Source: Purpureocillium takamizusanense (lineage: Eukaryota > Ascomycota > Sordariomycetes > Hypocreales > Ophiocordycipitaceae). Taken from it: a DNA stretch of 64,000 bases. Positions 34,760-46,527 of the stretch are shown here, piece after piece. The stretch lies in the NCBI RefSeq assembly GCF_022605165.1, contig NC_063074.1:2011501-2075500 (forward strand), written 5' to 3'. How positions within the stretch are numbered: the first letter of the stretch is position 1; each line of letters starts with the position of its first letter. A model generated the notes under the pieces. That model saw nothing but the letters and a program-made list of their open reading frames with translations, searched no databases and was not told the origin of the DNA. Made by a program: the position numbers and the translations under genes.

Positions 34760-35845
34760 CTACTCCTCCATGGCATCGCCCTGGATGCCCGACGGTAGCC
34801 GGCCCTCGTTGAGCTCCCGCTCCAACGCAATAATCTCCTGCAGACTCGTCGCGTTCCTTATGCGTTCCTGCAGCTTTGCCTTTTCCTCCTCGGTGAGCTT
34901 GATCCGCGACAGCTTTGACGGCGCGGCCGCGCCGTTGGCCCGGGTCTCGAGCGTCTTGGTCTTCTTGTGCATGATCTGCGTGGCCAGGGCCGTCGGCTCC
35001 TCCTCCGTGCCGAACAGCTCGCGTCCGCGTTCCCTCTCTGCCTCCTTCACCTTTTCGTAGTCGAGAAACCGCACGGTCGGGCAGCGCCAGAGGACCCAAT
35101 ACCGGTAGTGCTAGACACCCCACGATGGGGGAGCTTTGGTCAGCACATCACACCGCCCATGGGATTGCGAGGCAGGCAGGCAGTACGGAGCAAGACGAAG
35201 GGAGGGGGGCGCGGGGCGTAGCAACTCACTTCTTTCTTCGTAACGGGGTTGTCGACGAGGACCAGGTGCGTTAGGCGAGCGAACTTGGCCAGCACGTCAA
35301 GGTCTGCAAGCTCGGCGATGTTGTTGGACGCCAGAACAAGGTTCTTTAGGTTGGGTATGGCCTTGGGCAGGCCCACCTGGATGCTGGCGACGCGGTTGCG
35401 CGCCAGCAGCAACGTCTGTATGCGCGGCGACAGCGGGAAGTTGCCCAGCACCTGGATGTCGTTGTCTGTGAAGTCGATGGCATCGTGGGGCTGCGGGACG
35501 GCACAGGCAAACCAGGTCAGCAGGCAGAACCCCAGCCGGGGGGGGATGAGAGACAAAACTTACGCCAGCAACGCCTAGGTTCTCAATGGCAGGGATTCTC
35601 TGTCCTGTTCCGCGGGCAATGACGGGGAAAACGTTCGCATCAACTCTTTAAGCTCTCTTTTTTCTTCTTCTCTGTCTTCTTCTTCTTGGGGGGGTGTTGG
35701 AGGGAACGGTACAGGAACAATCAAAGTTCCTGCGTGTAGCATCTGCTCTTTTCGTTGGAAACGCACCTCGGAGATCAAGCTCGCGCTCCTTGAGCGGGTT
35801 GAGGTAGGAGAGGGAGTCCTGGATGAGCTCCGCGGTGAGCCTCAT
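34760..35845 (-). CDS. LEA1: U2 small nuclear ribonucleoprotein A' (leucine-rich repeat)
   Basis: Exons (minus) 35845-35767, 35604-35564, 35490-35230 and 35110-34760; 243 residues. U2A' binds the U2B'' protein and stem-loop IV of U2 snRNA in the spliceosome. The start MRLTAELIQDSLSYLNPL(K)ERELDLRG is the family signature. Leucine-rich repeats follow at about 20-135 (IPAIENLGV; AIDFTDNDIQVLGNFP; LLLARNRVASI; NLVLASNNIAEL; HLVLVDNPVT), capped by HYRYWVLWRCPTVRFLDYEKV, typical of the LRR cap. The tail is charged and helical (EEEKAKLQERIRNATSLQEI). Exon 2 is short (41 bases) but rebuilds LRGQRIPAIENLGVAG. Convergent with the histone-fold gene. Confidence 0.94.
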
Positions 35846-36696
35846 CGCGGCGGCGGCGGGTTACCTCGGCGGCCGGGCAGCAGCCGGCACCGCGGCGGAA
35901 GGGAAGGGAAAGAGGTAAGGAGGAGCGGCGGGAGAGGTTGTTCGGACCGGGGGGGGGGCGCGCGCGCGTGCGGCCGACTGCGGGAGACGAGGTATTGTTT
36001 GGGGGGGATCGTGTTTGTGTTCGCAGGCGACTCGGCGGCGCGCAGAGTCCCCAGGCGCAAATGTCGTCGTGGTGTTGCGTCTGCTTTCTTGCTTTTTTGG
36101 CTTCGATGGTGGGTGATTGGTTCAAGATGGACAAGGCTGAGGTGCTTCGCGCGAGGCAGAGGGAAATTTCAGGTCTCTGGCGCACCAGCGCGGGCACTTT
36201 TGGTGCAGCCGCGAGCACCGGCTCCAGCTAGCACATAGAGGCAGCCACGCAGCCGTCCGGGGCGCCACGCCCACTACCTGAGGCGAGCAGCCACACTGTG
36301 GGGCCTCCACCTAACTTCAAGGTTAGTTACCAACAAGGTACTAAATGCGTCACGGTTCATCGCCCCGCCGCGACACCGGCGGCCACTTGTCAGAGCGAGT
36401 GACGGGCTGCCCACTCAACTAACACATGTGCGTAACAAGACCAGAATGGCCATGATGCCGAGTTCAATTGTGGCACAGCGCCTTGTTCAGCGAGCAACAG
36501 CTCAGCTGTCATAGTCGAACGAACGAGCCAAGGGAAGCTCATCTACGCTGCGGGTATTACTCCAAACTCCAAGTCTAACAGCCGGCCAGCACGCTCATCA
36601 CTGCTCCAGCATCTGCGATTCCGTCATGCTGCCGCTCACAAGCTCCCCATCGGACTCATTCCCATCTTCCGTGTCGGACTCCACAGCCTCCCAGGC
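35846..36696. other. Intergenic between LEA1 start and VPS15 end
   Basis: 851 bases: LEA1 promoter and VPS15 3' flank. Several G-runs (for example near 35951 and 36001). No gene or RNA seen. Confidence 0.5.
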
Positions 36697-39600
36697 CTAC
36701 TGAAAGACAAAGACCGCACCCGACCGGTCCGTCGACACGCTCATCGTATACGGATACTCCAACACCGCCATGTCCAAAACCGCGTCCAGGTGCGACTGCA
36801 GGAGCTGCTGCTGCTGCATCGAAATCACCGTCGACCGCGGCGGGCGCCCACCACCTGCGCTCCTCCCCTTGCCTGCCGTTCCGTTGCCTCCGCTGGCTCC
36901 CTGCCCGGCATGACGCGGAGCCTTTTCCGTGTTGAGCATCACGCCCGTCGAGGGGGTGGTAGCTGTGTAGGTGGGTTGCGCCTCCTCGGGCTGCAGGCCG
37001 CTGTAGACGCTTGAGTTCTCGATGCGGCTCATGTCCCAGAACCGCAGCTTCTTGTCTGAGCCTCCCGTCACGATGTAGGCGTGACGCACCTCGCGGGAAT
37101 CCTCGACCGATCCAGTGCCTATCACCATCGCCCTCACCCCGCGATCCACGTTGGCCACGTCGCTGTTCTCCAGGTTCGTGGCGAACCTGCCCAGCATGCC
37201 CTCGGGCTTATCCTCGTCCACGTCCCACGCGCTGTAGCCCTTTGGGCCGTCTTTGGCCCCGCTGGTCCGGTAGATTTCTCGGCAGGTCGTCTTCTCCAGA
37301 TCCCACACCGTCACCTCTCCTTGTCCGGTACCGCCAGCTATGCACACCCATTTGCCGCGTCCCTTGGTCGGATGGATGTACATGCGGTAGATGGAGCTTT
37401 TGCCCGGAACACCCCATCCTTTGAGCCTCATCTTGAACCGAAGATCCCACAGATCGACGACGCCGTGTGATGTGCCCAGGCAGAGCCAGTTGCGTTTCCT
37501 ATCAATGCAAAAACAGGTCGGGGTCCCGTGGTGGACCGGATTCTCCAGCTCGTACAGGACAGCCATCGTCCTAAGGTCGATGCCCAGGATCCTGGATCGG
37601 TTCGTGGCGACAACGAGGACGGACGAGGTTTCTTGCCTAAAGTGCTCGCACCATACTGCAAACTCGCCTTCCGGCAACAAGTACTCGCGCACGACGCGAA
37701 GCTTGCCGTACCTAATGACGCCGCTGGCGGTGACTGTGTCTACCTTGACCACGTGTATACTCCCGTCGCTGGCACAGCTCACAAAGCAGTGCGAGTCCTC
37801 CACGAAGCAGAGGGCCAGCACTCGGGCCTCGTCGGCGTGCTTGTGTGTCTGCCTGGAACGGTGAGTTATGTTGCGCTCGAGCCTTGCCGTGTCCCAGACC
37901 TTGACCGTGCCGTCGCTTCCGCCTGTGACGAAGAAGACATGGTCGGGAGATGCAGCGACTCGGTTTACCGGGCCTTTGTGCTCTCCAAAAGTTGCCACAA
38001 GGTGACCTCCTGGCCTCCATTGAGCCTCTGTTGGCTGCATGTTGACGACCCGGTTCTTGCCACTAGTAATAGGCTGCACCATTGGTCCGAAGTCCAAGAC
38101 ATCGCGGGGGAAGTTGTCGACATACATCCTGTCCAGCATGCGTTGAATGTTCGGGTCGGTGCCTTCATACGTGTGCCTCGTTGACTTGGGCGGCGCTCGT
38201 CTCTCTTCCTCTCCCCGCGAAGGGCCCGACGGCGCAGATGGGTTTTGTACAAAGGGGCCTTCAACTTCCCCAAACGCATTGGTATCGCTAGTTCCTGTTT
38301 CTGCAACAGTCTTGCTCCCATCTTTGCGATCTAGAAGACTCAAGGCACTCGCTTGATGCCGTATCGCTCTCCTAGAGGAATAGGAACCGTCCTGGAGAGA
38401 CGGTTCATCATTGCCCACGCCACGGCCAATTGATGAGCCCCTCCCGGAATGCAGCGAGCTGGCCCGTTCGCTGCCGTCAGGCGACAAGAGGCGCCGCGAG
38501 GCCGGCGTTGGCCGAGGGCCGACACTTTGCACTCGACCCATTTGCTTGTTCAGCGCAGTCCTCCTCCTCTTGCTAAGAGTCTCGTCGATCGTCATGGAAG
38601 CGTCAAGTAGCGCGTCCGCAATAGTGTAGGGTCCTGATGGAGAGTCCAGGTCCGGTTCGACCGACGGATCTCGCAGAGGCGCGTCATTGAAGAAGACGGT
38701 TTGCGGCGTCACGCCGAGGCTCTTCAACGAAACGAAACCATTCGAGCTTGCTGGCTCTCCCGATGATGAATCCCGTACCTTTTGTTTGCTCAGGCGCCAG
38801 ATAAACTCTCGGAGAGCCAGGAGCTTTAGCTCGTCTTCCTGCTTGAGACCTAGATTCCTCAGTTTATCAAGCCATTGTTCATCCTCCTCGTTCCGGGCAA
38901 TCTTGCTCAGTGACGTTGCGCTAAGGTCCTTTGACGATCGACCAGCTACGGTCAATGAAGAGGCGAGGGTCAGCGACCGGAGCTTCTGCAGCGGCTTCCA
39001 AAATACACCTCGATCGGCTTGGGTGGCCCAGGTGATGGCCTGCTCAAAGACGGCCCTAGAGATGGGTTTCTTGAGAGCATCCAACACATGGAGCTCACCG
39101 AATTCGGGCAACATGTCAACTTTGAGATATGGCTTCACCAGAGGCATCAGTATGCAACGAACATCCGCGAGCGCTAGAAATCTTGCCGACATGGCCAGGA
39201 ACTCTGCCGCCGATTCGCGGACCCATATGTTGGGATGCATAGTGAATCTGCCGATAAGATCAACCAGCTCCCATATCTTGGGCTTCGATAGCAGGCCCAG
39301 CCCCGCGAGCTGCGCCAGCGAGTGCAACGCTGCCTGCACCACGAACTCTTCCGAGTCGGCCAGCGCTTGAACCATGAGGGGAAGCATAAACTCCTCTAGG
39401 CTCGTGCTGCCAATGAACGCCGCGATGCCGACAATGGTGTCGAAGTAAGCGCACTTTAATGTCCAGTCGCGGTCATTGAGGTAAGTGTTGAGGTGAGTAA
39501 GGAGTATGTCATTCGAGTGCTCCTGGAAGAACATGCAGAGCTCTGGGACGGATGCCAGGAACGCGCGGCGAACGTCCACGTTGGGGTCTTCCACCAGTTG

Positions 39601-41372
39601 CTTCGTATGGCCCTCTAGAATGTCGAAAAGTTCTCTACCAGCACTATCGAAGACGCTCTCAAAGTTGGTCTCGGCCTCGGCCCCTGGTTCGACCTCGGGG
39701 TCCGTCATTGGCATCGAGCCGTCGGCCCTAAGGCTGGACGCGATTTCCAAGAAGCGCTGCCCTGTCGACGCTAAGCTGCCCAAACATGAGGCATATGTCG
39801 CTCTGACCAAAGGGCTAGCGATCCGTTGTCGCGAGCCCAGCGCAATTTCCATGCGCGGCAAGACGTACTCAACCAGGACACGAGAGTTGATGGGCGTCGG
39901 CGCGCGCACAAGCTGGAGAAGCTGCGTAATAGTACGAATCGCGGACACGATGACAATGTCCGTCTCCTCTTTGCGCAAAAGTGTCATGAGATAAGGTAAG
40001 ACCCTGTCCAGCTTGGCCTCGTCAGTGAGTCTCTCGGCGAAAGCCAGAAGGACGTCACACGCCCGCACGCGCGAAGAGGCGCGCGCAGTCGTCCTCATCG
40101 AAGACACGATGAGTGTCAGAAATATCAGCGTTCCGTCGTCTTCTGGCGGCTCCAAATCCGCGGAAACCGAGTGCTCGTGATTTGGTATGCTCAGACGAAC
40201 GGGGAAGTGGCCCAGGCCTAGGCGTGACGACGCCGGCATAGCACCAGATAGTCGCTTCTCGGGCTGATACCCAAGAAAGTAAGAGATTTTGTCGAAATCA
40301 TAGTAGACACGGTCTATGCGGTCATCAGACTCGCCCATGTTCTTCTGCGACCCGGACATGGGGTTATTGCCAGACGACGGGTCGGTGATCAACTCCATGT
40401 ACTGGTGCAAGAAGCTGTAGAAGTACGTAGGAAAAACCTTGCCTTTCCAAAACTCCAAGTACTGGTCGGCGGAGTAGCGCTTCTCCGGGTCAAGTTGTAT
40501 CATGTGAGCTATCAAGTCGCGGACGTCCTTGTCTGAGATGACGCTCAGGTGGGTAATGACAGGGTCGTATTCACCCCGGCGATACTTGTACAGCTGGGCG
40601 AGGCTGAATATTTCCGACTCGAGAAACATTTGTGCGATGACACAGCCGGCGCTGAAGATGTCCATGGCCCACGTCATCTTAGCCTTGCGAGGTGGCACAT
40701 CGCCAGCAGCATAGAAGCGTTCGGGGGCGATGTAGCAGGTTCTGCGGCCGGACGTGTCGAAGAAGTAGGAGAAGTCGCCGGGATTGTCGTCGGGCAACAG
40801 CACCGGCTTATATGGAGCGGAGAAGTCGGTCAGATACAACCAGTTCCAGGACGTGACGAGCACGTTTTGGGCCTTGATGTCGCCATGGAAGATGTCGCGG
40901 GCGTGGCAGTCGCGCAGGGCGCAGAGCAGCTGAAACGCCAACCATTTCTTCTCTATGTCTTCGAGGAAGGGTCGGGTGCTCAGCCTATCGTACAATGAGC
41001 TGTACTGAAATTGGCGGACGAGGTATCCGTTCGTCTCCGTCTCGATGATCCTCTGAAACCCTAGAGCGTTGGGGACGGTAGCCAAAGCCTTGCGCTGTTC
41101 TACGGCATGTCAGTCGGGCGTTTCGAGCCACGATGGAGGAAGATGGGCGGCAGCTCACGTATGAGCAGCTTTTTGTATTCGTCGAGCTTGACCTCCGCGT
41201 AGGGCTTGACGAGGACCTTCACGAGCACAACACCGTTCTCGTGACGGCCACGAATGCTCTTCATGAAACGCGCGTTACCGATGCTCCGCTCGTACTGCAC
41301 GTCCTGTAGCTGCGCAATATCTATGCCGGCCGATCCGGCTGACGGCGTCGCGAGGGAGAAACCTTGACCCAT
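36697..41372 (-). CDS. VPS15: Vps15 protein kinase, regulatory subunit of PI 3-kinase Vps34
   Basis: Exons (minus) 41372-41159 and 41099-36697; 1538 residues (yeast 1454). Vps15 scaffolds Vps34 in autophagy and endosomal sorting complexes. It starts MGQGFS, with the Gly2 used for N-myristoylation. The kinase domain runs to about residue 310: catalytic-loop HGDIKAQNVLV (about 143-150), DFS in place of DFG (about 163-165), and YIAPERF. These departures from canonical kinases are family-typical. HEAT-like helical repeats follow at about 380-740 (RAFLASVPELCMFFQEH; NIWVRESAAEFLAMSA). A disordered middle (about 800-1010) leads to a C-terminal WD40 propeller (VAASPDHVFFVTGGSDGTVK; YIVTGGSDKKLRFWDM). 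The single 59-base intron is in the kinase N-lobe. Confidence 0.96.
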
Positions 41373-42657
41373 GGCGACGGTTGGGGGGAGGCCGAGGCGT
41401 CGACGTCGAGGTGATGTCCGAGGGGCAAGCTACCGATTAAGGGTGACCGAGGGCGCCGTCATGTTGACAAGGCCCGAAAGGCGAGGCAGGCTAGGACGTG
41501 GGTTTGACGGCAACTTGCGCGGTGACTGGCGTAAGAGGGGGGGTGGATGAGCGTGGTCGCCGCAGAGGGCGAGGGCAAAAATAGTGGTGGAGGAGTGTTG
41601 TCGGCCGACTGACGACATTGCTGTTGAGTTGGGGGCTGCAGCTCCGTCGCGGACCTACATGTCACCACCTAGCAGGTTTCAGTCCGGTCACAGCACAGTT
41701 CCGATTCCCCGCTGTATATGGATACCTATTGGACCTAAAGGTAGGCGCCTACCTTGGTACTTAGGTACAGTGGGGTGCACATACCTACAGTACTAACCTA
41801 AGGTGCTAGGTACTAACCTAGTAGGTGCTAAGGTACGGGCTACCGTGAGGTGCTGTTCCACCTCCGTTTAGGCACTTTCCAGGTCATTTCCAGTGGATCT
41901 ATGCAAGCCCTCTTCCATGGAACCTCGGGATTGAAGTACTAAGTGGGCGACCTGCAACCGCGCGTCACTCAGTGTGCAACTACCTTACCCAGTACCCGTA
42001 TAGTAGCAGTATGCAATTCCTTCCGAATCACTCACGACACCCCTACTAATCGCCATTGACATAGCCCGAGCCCATGGGCTACCTTACCTAGAGGCTCCCC
42101 TCACTGTACATGAAGGACTTGCTAGGCGGCGCTGCGTGTCAAGCACGTCACCAATCCCAGACCCATGCATGTCCAACTTGTATGACTAGTATAAGGCTCT
42201 TCAACCCTTCACGCCGGGTCAGAACACACCAAGTCGTATGTCTGGCGTATGTGCATTGGCCCGGCCTGTCCCATCGGTGCGTGACCGCGCCCGTCGCATC
42301 AAATCGAAGCCCGACAACGGTAGAAGGTGGTCTCGACCGTGATGCTGCATGATTGCCAAGCGCCCACGATACCCTCGGCGCGCTCATGACTCTATGCACA
42401 GGTCAAATCAACCGGACACGGCGTCGTCCTCCCCTTTCGCTGTACACGGCACCATCATGCGTCAAATACCCAACATGTAACGCCTCTGCTAATGCCGCTT
42501 AAATGAAGGCCACTCCGTACAGCCGCGAACAAATAAAAGGAAATATGGCCGTTTGTTTGTGCTGGGAGGGCAGGGTCGAGGTGGCCAAACAGTCTTCAAC
42601 GCCACAGGAAATCATGGAGTGATGCTGCTCTGGCGCCGGGGACCGACATACTCCAGT
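41373..42657. other. Intergenic: VPS15 promoter with palindromic short words
   Basis: 1.28 kb without a supported gene. Between about 41735 and 41850 the sequence is dense in GGTAC/CCTA/TAGGTA words and includes a perfect 18-base palindrome at 41738-41755. The remainder is featureless to me. Confidence 0.55.
41738..41755. repeat. Perfect 18-base palindrome
   Basis: Arm AAGGTAGGC followed directly by its reverse complement GCCTACCTT, with no spacer. It heads a cluster of related GGTAC and CTAGGTA words reaching to about 41850. Confidence 0.9.
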
Positions 42658-43860
42658 TCAGTGGGCCCGACTGCGCATCTGCCTGGTCGAGCGGTACTGG
42701 AGCTTGGGCATCAGATCCTCAATGGCCTCGTCCGCATCCAAAGTGGCGTCGACTTCGAGGGTGTTGATGGCTTCGATGGCCGGCGCCTTTTCGGGCTCCA
42801 TCTTGACGCTGGCAGCCGCAAGCTTGCCGGGCTGTTTGTCCGAGTCCGACTCCAATTTTTGCATGTCTCTCCTGATACTGATGGGCCGCCTGGCGCGTGG
42901 CTTGTTCACCTCTCCAGACTCCGCGGCCAACTCAGGTTCCTCGCGTTGGACGCGCTCCATCTCCTGCGTGGATGCCGCCAACACCTCGCTCATCCGTGCA
43001 CGGATCTTGTTGATCTCCTCCTCGCAGTCTGCGTCCCTCAAAAACTGATGCGCACCGTGCTCACACGTGCACTGGACGAACTCGAGGCCCTTATCGAGAG
43101 TCTCGTAGATGTCGGCCGGCTGGCTGTCGCCGATGATGCCGCCCAACCTGCCGTACCTTGAAGCGGGCATGGGCCCGAGCCTCCGCGTGCTCATATATCG
43201 GAGGGATGGCAGGCCGTCAGTCATGCTGTTGTCGTCTCCAGGGTTGCTGTCGTCATCGGGCATCTCCATCTCAGCCATGCGCTTGATCTGGGCGACCCTG
43301 GCGGCCATCCGCGCTTTCCGCATGAGGTTCCGGCTGGTCGAGACAAAGCGGACGAGCTCGTCGAAAAACCCCTGTACATAGCTATCGTAGTAGACGATGA
43401 TCATGCTCCTCGTACGGTATGTGGTGGGTGGCCCGTCAGCCGAGGCCATTGAATCTGAGCGCCTCTTCTTCCTCGTCTGGCCTTGGGCTTTAGAGTGCGC
43501 AGCCTGGACGGCCTCTCTCGCATGCTTATGCAGAGCCGCGCGATTTTCACTTTCCGGGCTCGAAGGGAATGGAGCGGCCGGGGGAGGGGGCATGTCACCC
43601 TGCTGCTGCCTCTCCTCGAATTGGGGAACTGGTATGTTCGTGTCGTCGGTACCCGTGTGCATAGGTCCGTCGTCTTTTGGTTTGAGCGACTCGGACGAGC
43701 CCTTGTTCCGGAGCGACCTCGCGCTCGAGTTATTGGACTCCTGCCCCCCGAGGGCGGCCAGCGCAGCCTGGCGGCGATCGATCTGGCCGCTTAGATCATC
43801 GAGGCGGCGCTGCCAGTCGGGGATGTTGTTAGTGAGGTTCTTGAGGGCGTCCATGGCCAT
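42658..43860 (-). CDS. Unrecognised conserved-looking protein, coiled/charged
   Basis: One open frame, 400 residues from the ATG at 43860; a second in-frame ATG 6 bases on (MDALKNL) is equally possible. N-terminal helix MDALKNLTNNIPDWQRRLDDL looks like a coiled coil. A disordered Ser/Pro/Asp part runs to about 145. A compact, hydrophobic region at about 150-300 contains MIIVYYDSYVQGFFDELVRFV, a Met/Arg-rich helix, LGPMPASRYGRLGGII and FVQCTCEHGAHQFL with two closely spaced cysteines. A charged tail ends RSTRQMRSRAH. Basic clusters (TRKKRRS) could be nuclear signals. I know no family name. The frame continues upstream of 43860 without an ATG, so an extra 5' exon is possible. Codon usage is like its neighbours. 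Confidence 0.75.
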   Translation of the reverse strand: MAMDALKNLTNNIPDWQRRLDDLSGQIDRRQAALAALGGQESNNSSARSLRNKGSSESLKPKDDGPMHTGTDDTNIPVPQFEERQQQGDMPPPPAAPFPSSPESENRAALHKHAREAVQAAHSKAQGQTRKKRRSDSMASADGPPTTYRTRSMIIVYYDSYVQGFFDELVRFVSTSRNLMRKARMAARVAQIKRMAEMEMPDDDSNPGDDNSMTDGLPSLRYMSTRRLGPMPASRYGRLGGIIGDSQPADIYETLDKGLEFVQCTCEHGAHQFLRDADCEEEINKIRARMSEVLAASTQEMERVQREEPELAAESGEVNKPRARRPISIRRDMQKLESDSDKQPGKLAAASVKMEPEKAPAIEAINTLEVDATLDADEAIEDLMPKLQYRSTRQMRSRAH

Positions 43861-46477
43861 CTCGCGCGGGTCCTTCTCCCGCGACGAGGCCGTCTCGGGA
43901 GGAATCGTGACGGGGCGCTGGGCGCGTAGCACCCAACGCACTGATTTTCAGAAGGCGAGGTGCTGGATTGAGGGAAATGCGCCACGTCAAGGCGGGTGGC
44001 CGTTGTGTCGTGTCAACTGGGGTGTCTCTCGGCGCCGGCTATCGGGCGAGCATGCTCAAGCAAGGTTTTTGGGCCGGCGGAGGGACGGAGCTTCGGAAGG
44101 GTCTTTCGGGGCCGTCGCCGGTGTTCGCAGAGCCGATGAGACGGAGGCACAAAAGAGGGAAGCAATTCGAGACAGTGTCGCGTCTGTCAAAGACGAAGGC
44201 TGAAACGGATGCGATTGTGCGCGTGCAGTCGCACGGCACTAGCGAGGTTTAAAAGGGACCAGCCAGAGAGAGCGAGGGTGCCTCCACTGCGACAGCTCAC
44301 CTCGCCTCGTCTCATGCAAGAGGCGCTAGCGTGGGCGTGGGAGCTCGCTGGGGCGGATGCGGGAGAGCGACCCGTCGGGGGGGCCGGATGGATCTGGAGG
44401 GTCTGGCCTCGGCGGGTTGGCAGGGCTCTGCGGGGTCCTCCTGGTTGGACGCCTCGGAACGTTGGCGCTACTAATGCTTGGCGGTGCCGGGCGCTGCTGT
44501 GGTGCAGTGCGGCGCGGTGCCGGGGAGGAGACTTGGGGCCAGCAACGTCGGGTCCAGACAGGGTGACGCAAACCTACTTCGTGGAGGTAGTCGCGATGGA
44601 TGCTTTGCGGGCTGACTTGTGTGGTTTTGTCGGACCGCCGTGTTCCCGGCGGCGATGGCGGCTGTGACTGCCGTGGTTGTGGGTGGTGAGACTATAAAAA
44701 AAGGTCGAGCGTATTGTTCCTGCCGACAGCACCCCTAAGAAAGTACCTGGAGGTGAGCACCTCTTGTACAAAGCACTCAAGAAGTATCAGGTCGGGATGC
44801 ATTGGGTGTGCGTACTGTAATCGTGGCCTTGGATCTACCAAGTACTGCGACTATGCAAAGTACCTTGGGCAAGGGTTCCGGTCCGCGTACGAGGTACCCT
44901 CCTGACAATGTATTGAGGTAAGTAGGTACGACCTGACGTGTAATTCAGGGCGATGTACGGAGTGCTGGAGTGCACTGGCGGGCGGGCGCGAGCCCCCGTG
45001 TTCCCTCTCCGCTGCTGAAAGGACACCGGGCAGCGCACTGTCGTGCGCGTGAGTGGGCGGATGAAGAAGCAAAGAGTGAGGGCGAGAAGCTCGGCCACAA
45101 CAGGGTGGGTGGGATGCCATGATATTTCAAACCGTGGCGCCCGGGCTGGCTCCCCGTCCGGGTTGCATGTTGCCCTCCTCCAGCCCACCCCATCGAAGTG
45201 AATGTTGCTGCTGCTGCTACGAACTGCGGCACCACGCGCGCACGCAATAGGTAGCTCCAGCCACCACCTCAGGTGCCCGTCTACTGATACTCCACAGCAA
45301 GGCCCGTAACTAACTTACTAACTACTATCAGATAATTACAGCCACCTCAGGTCCTGTTCCGTCACGCCCTACTTCCATCGTACCGCAGGTGTTGCTTAGG
45401 TGCCAGCTGTTTATGGGCTCCGAGGACTGGACTGGAACCTTATTATCGTCGCCAACTGGAACAACCCTTATAGCACTTCGTAGCCACTAGCGGGGTCATG
45501 GCACCAGAACCCAGTGTCCACGCTTTCAAGCCAAGCCCTCACGTCCAGCGCCATCGCTGCCGCTATGCAGTGCGACAGAAAGTCCTGAGGAGAGTCTTGA
45601 GGTGTTATCGTTTGACGGAGCGCTCGTGCCCTACCGAATAGGCCGTTGCGTAGCTAAACGAGAAAAACGACCGCCGCTGCGGGCGAGGGGGGCGGAGAGC
45701 ATGGGAGCAACATCGAAGCCCAAGCAGACACCTCCAATCATCCCTCCCACCCCAGGGCCAGCAAGGCCGTCCAATGGAGCCCTGTGCGACCCTTGTGCGT
45801 GCATGGGCTGCCGACGATGCAGCCAGAAGGAGGGGGGGGAGCGTGGAGCGCGGTCGCAGGGACTCTCCTCTGTGGAGCCGCGACTCGAGTCCCAAGTTCC
45901 CAACCCACTGCCTCGTCGGACAAGCGAACTTGTTGACGGGGCCACTTTCGGGCAGACCGACTAACGTAATACCTAGCTACTAGTTGACTGACTGCCGTGT
46001 TGATGGCATTCCCCTGCTGAGGTGGTGGGCGCGAGAGTCGAGCATCCAGCCGGGGAGTCGAGAGGAAACAAAGGTTGGATGCTCGGACTCAACAGCAGCA
46101 GCGGACCTGCATGCAGCGCCGTCGATGTCCCTTCGACATTGGGCAACGCGGGATCGAGCGAGTTTCATCTTGATGCGCGTCATGCTAGCTAGCTACCTTA
46201 CCTACCTTTCTTCTGGTTTTCCCCTCCGTGCTACTGTGCTGATAGAGCGGCTGTGTTTGAGGTACGTCCGGACGGCAATGCACCCCGTACACCGTGCCTG
46301 CCCGGTTTCTGTCCAGGTTTCAGCAGGCACGACCTACCAAGGTTGGCAGGTACCTGAATACCTTAAGCAGGTACTGGAGGTACTTTGTAGTGCCTTTCGC
46401 AGCATCAGGGTACCGTGCAAGCCATCCAAGTTACTACTAAGGTGCTGAGGGTCAGAGAATGCCCTTGGAGGTCTCAG

Positions 46478-46527
46478 TCATCATCATCATCATCACCATC
46501 ATCACCATCATCATCATTAATCATCAT
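46478..46527 (+). repeat. CAT/CAC trinucleotide microsatellite
   Basis: Imperfect CAT repeats interrupted by CAC, about 50 bases long, ending in TTAATCATCATT. Lies in gene-poor DNA. Confidence 0.85.

Noticed and set aside
17958..41372. The run of endomembrane and trafficking genes (V-ATPase, NTE1, CLC, VPS15) as a functional cluster
   Set aside because: They are common single-copy housekeeping genes mixed with unrelated splicing, tRNA and transcription genes, on both strands; chance proximity is the simpler reading.
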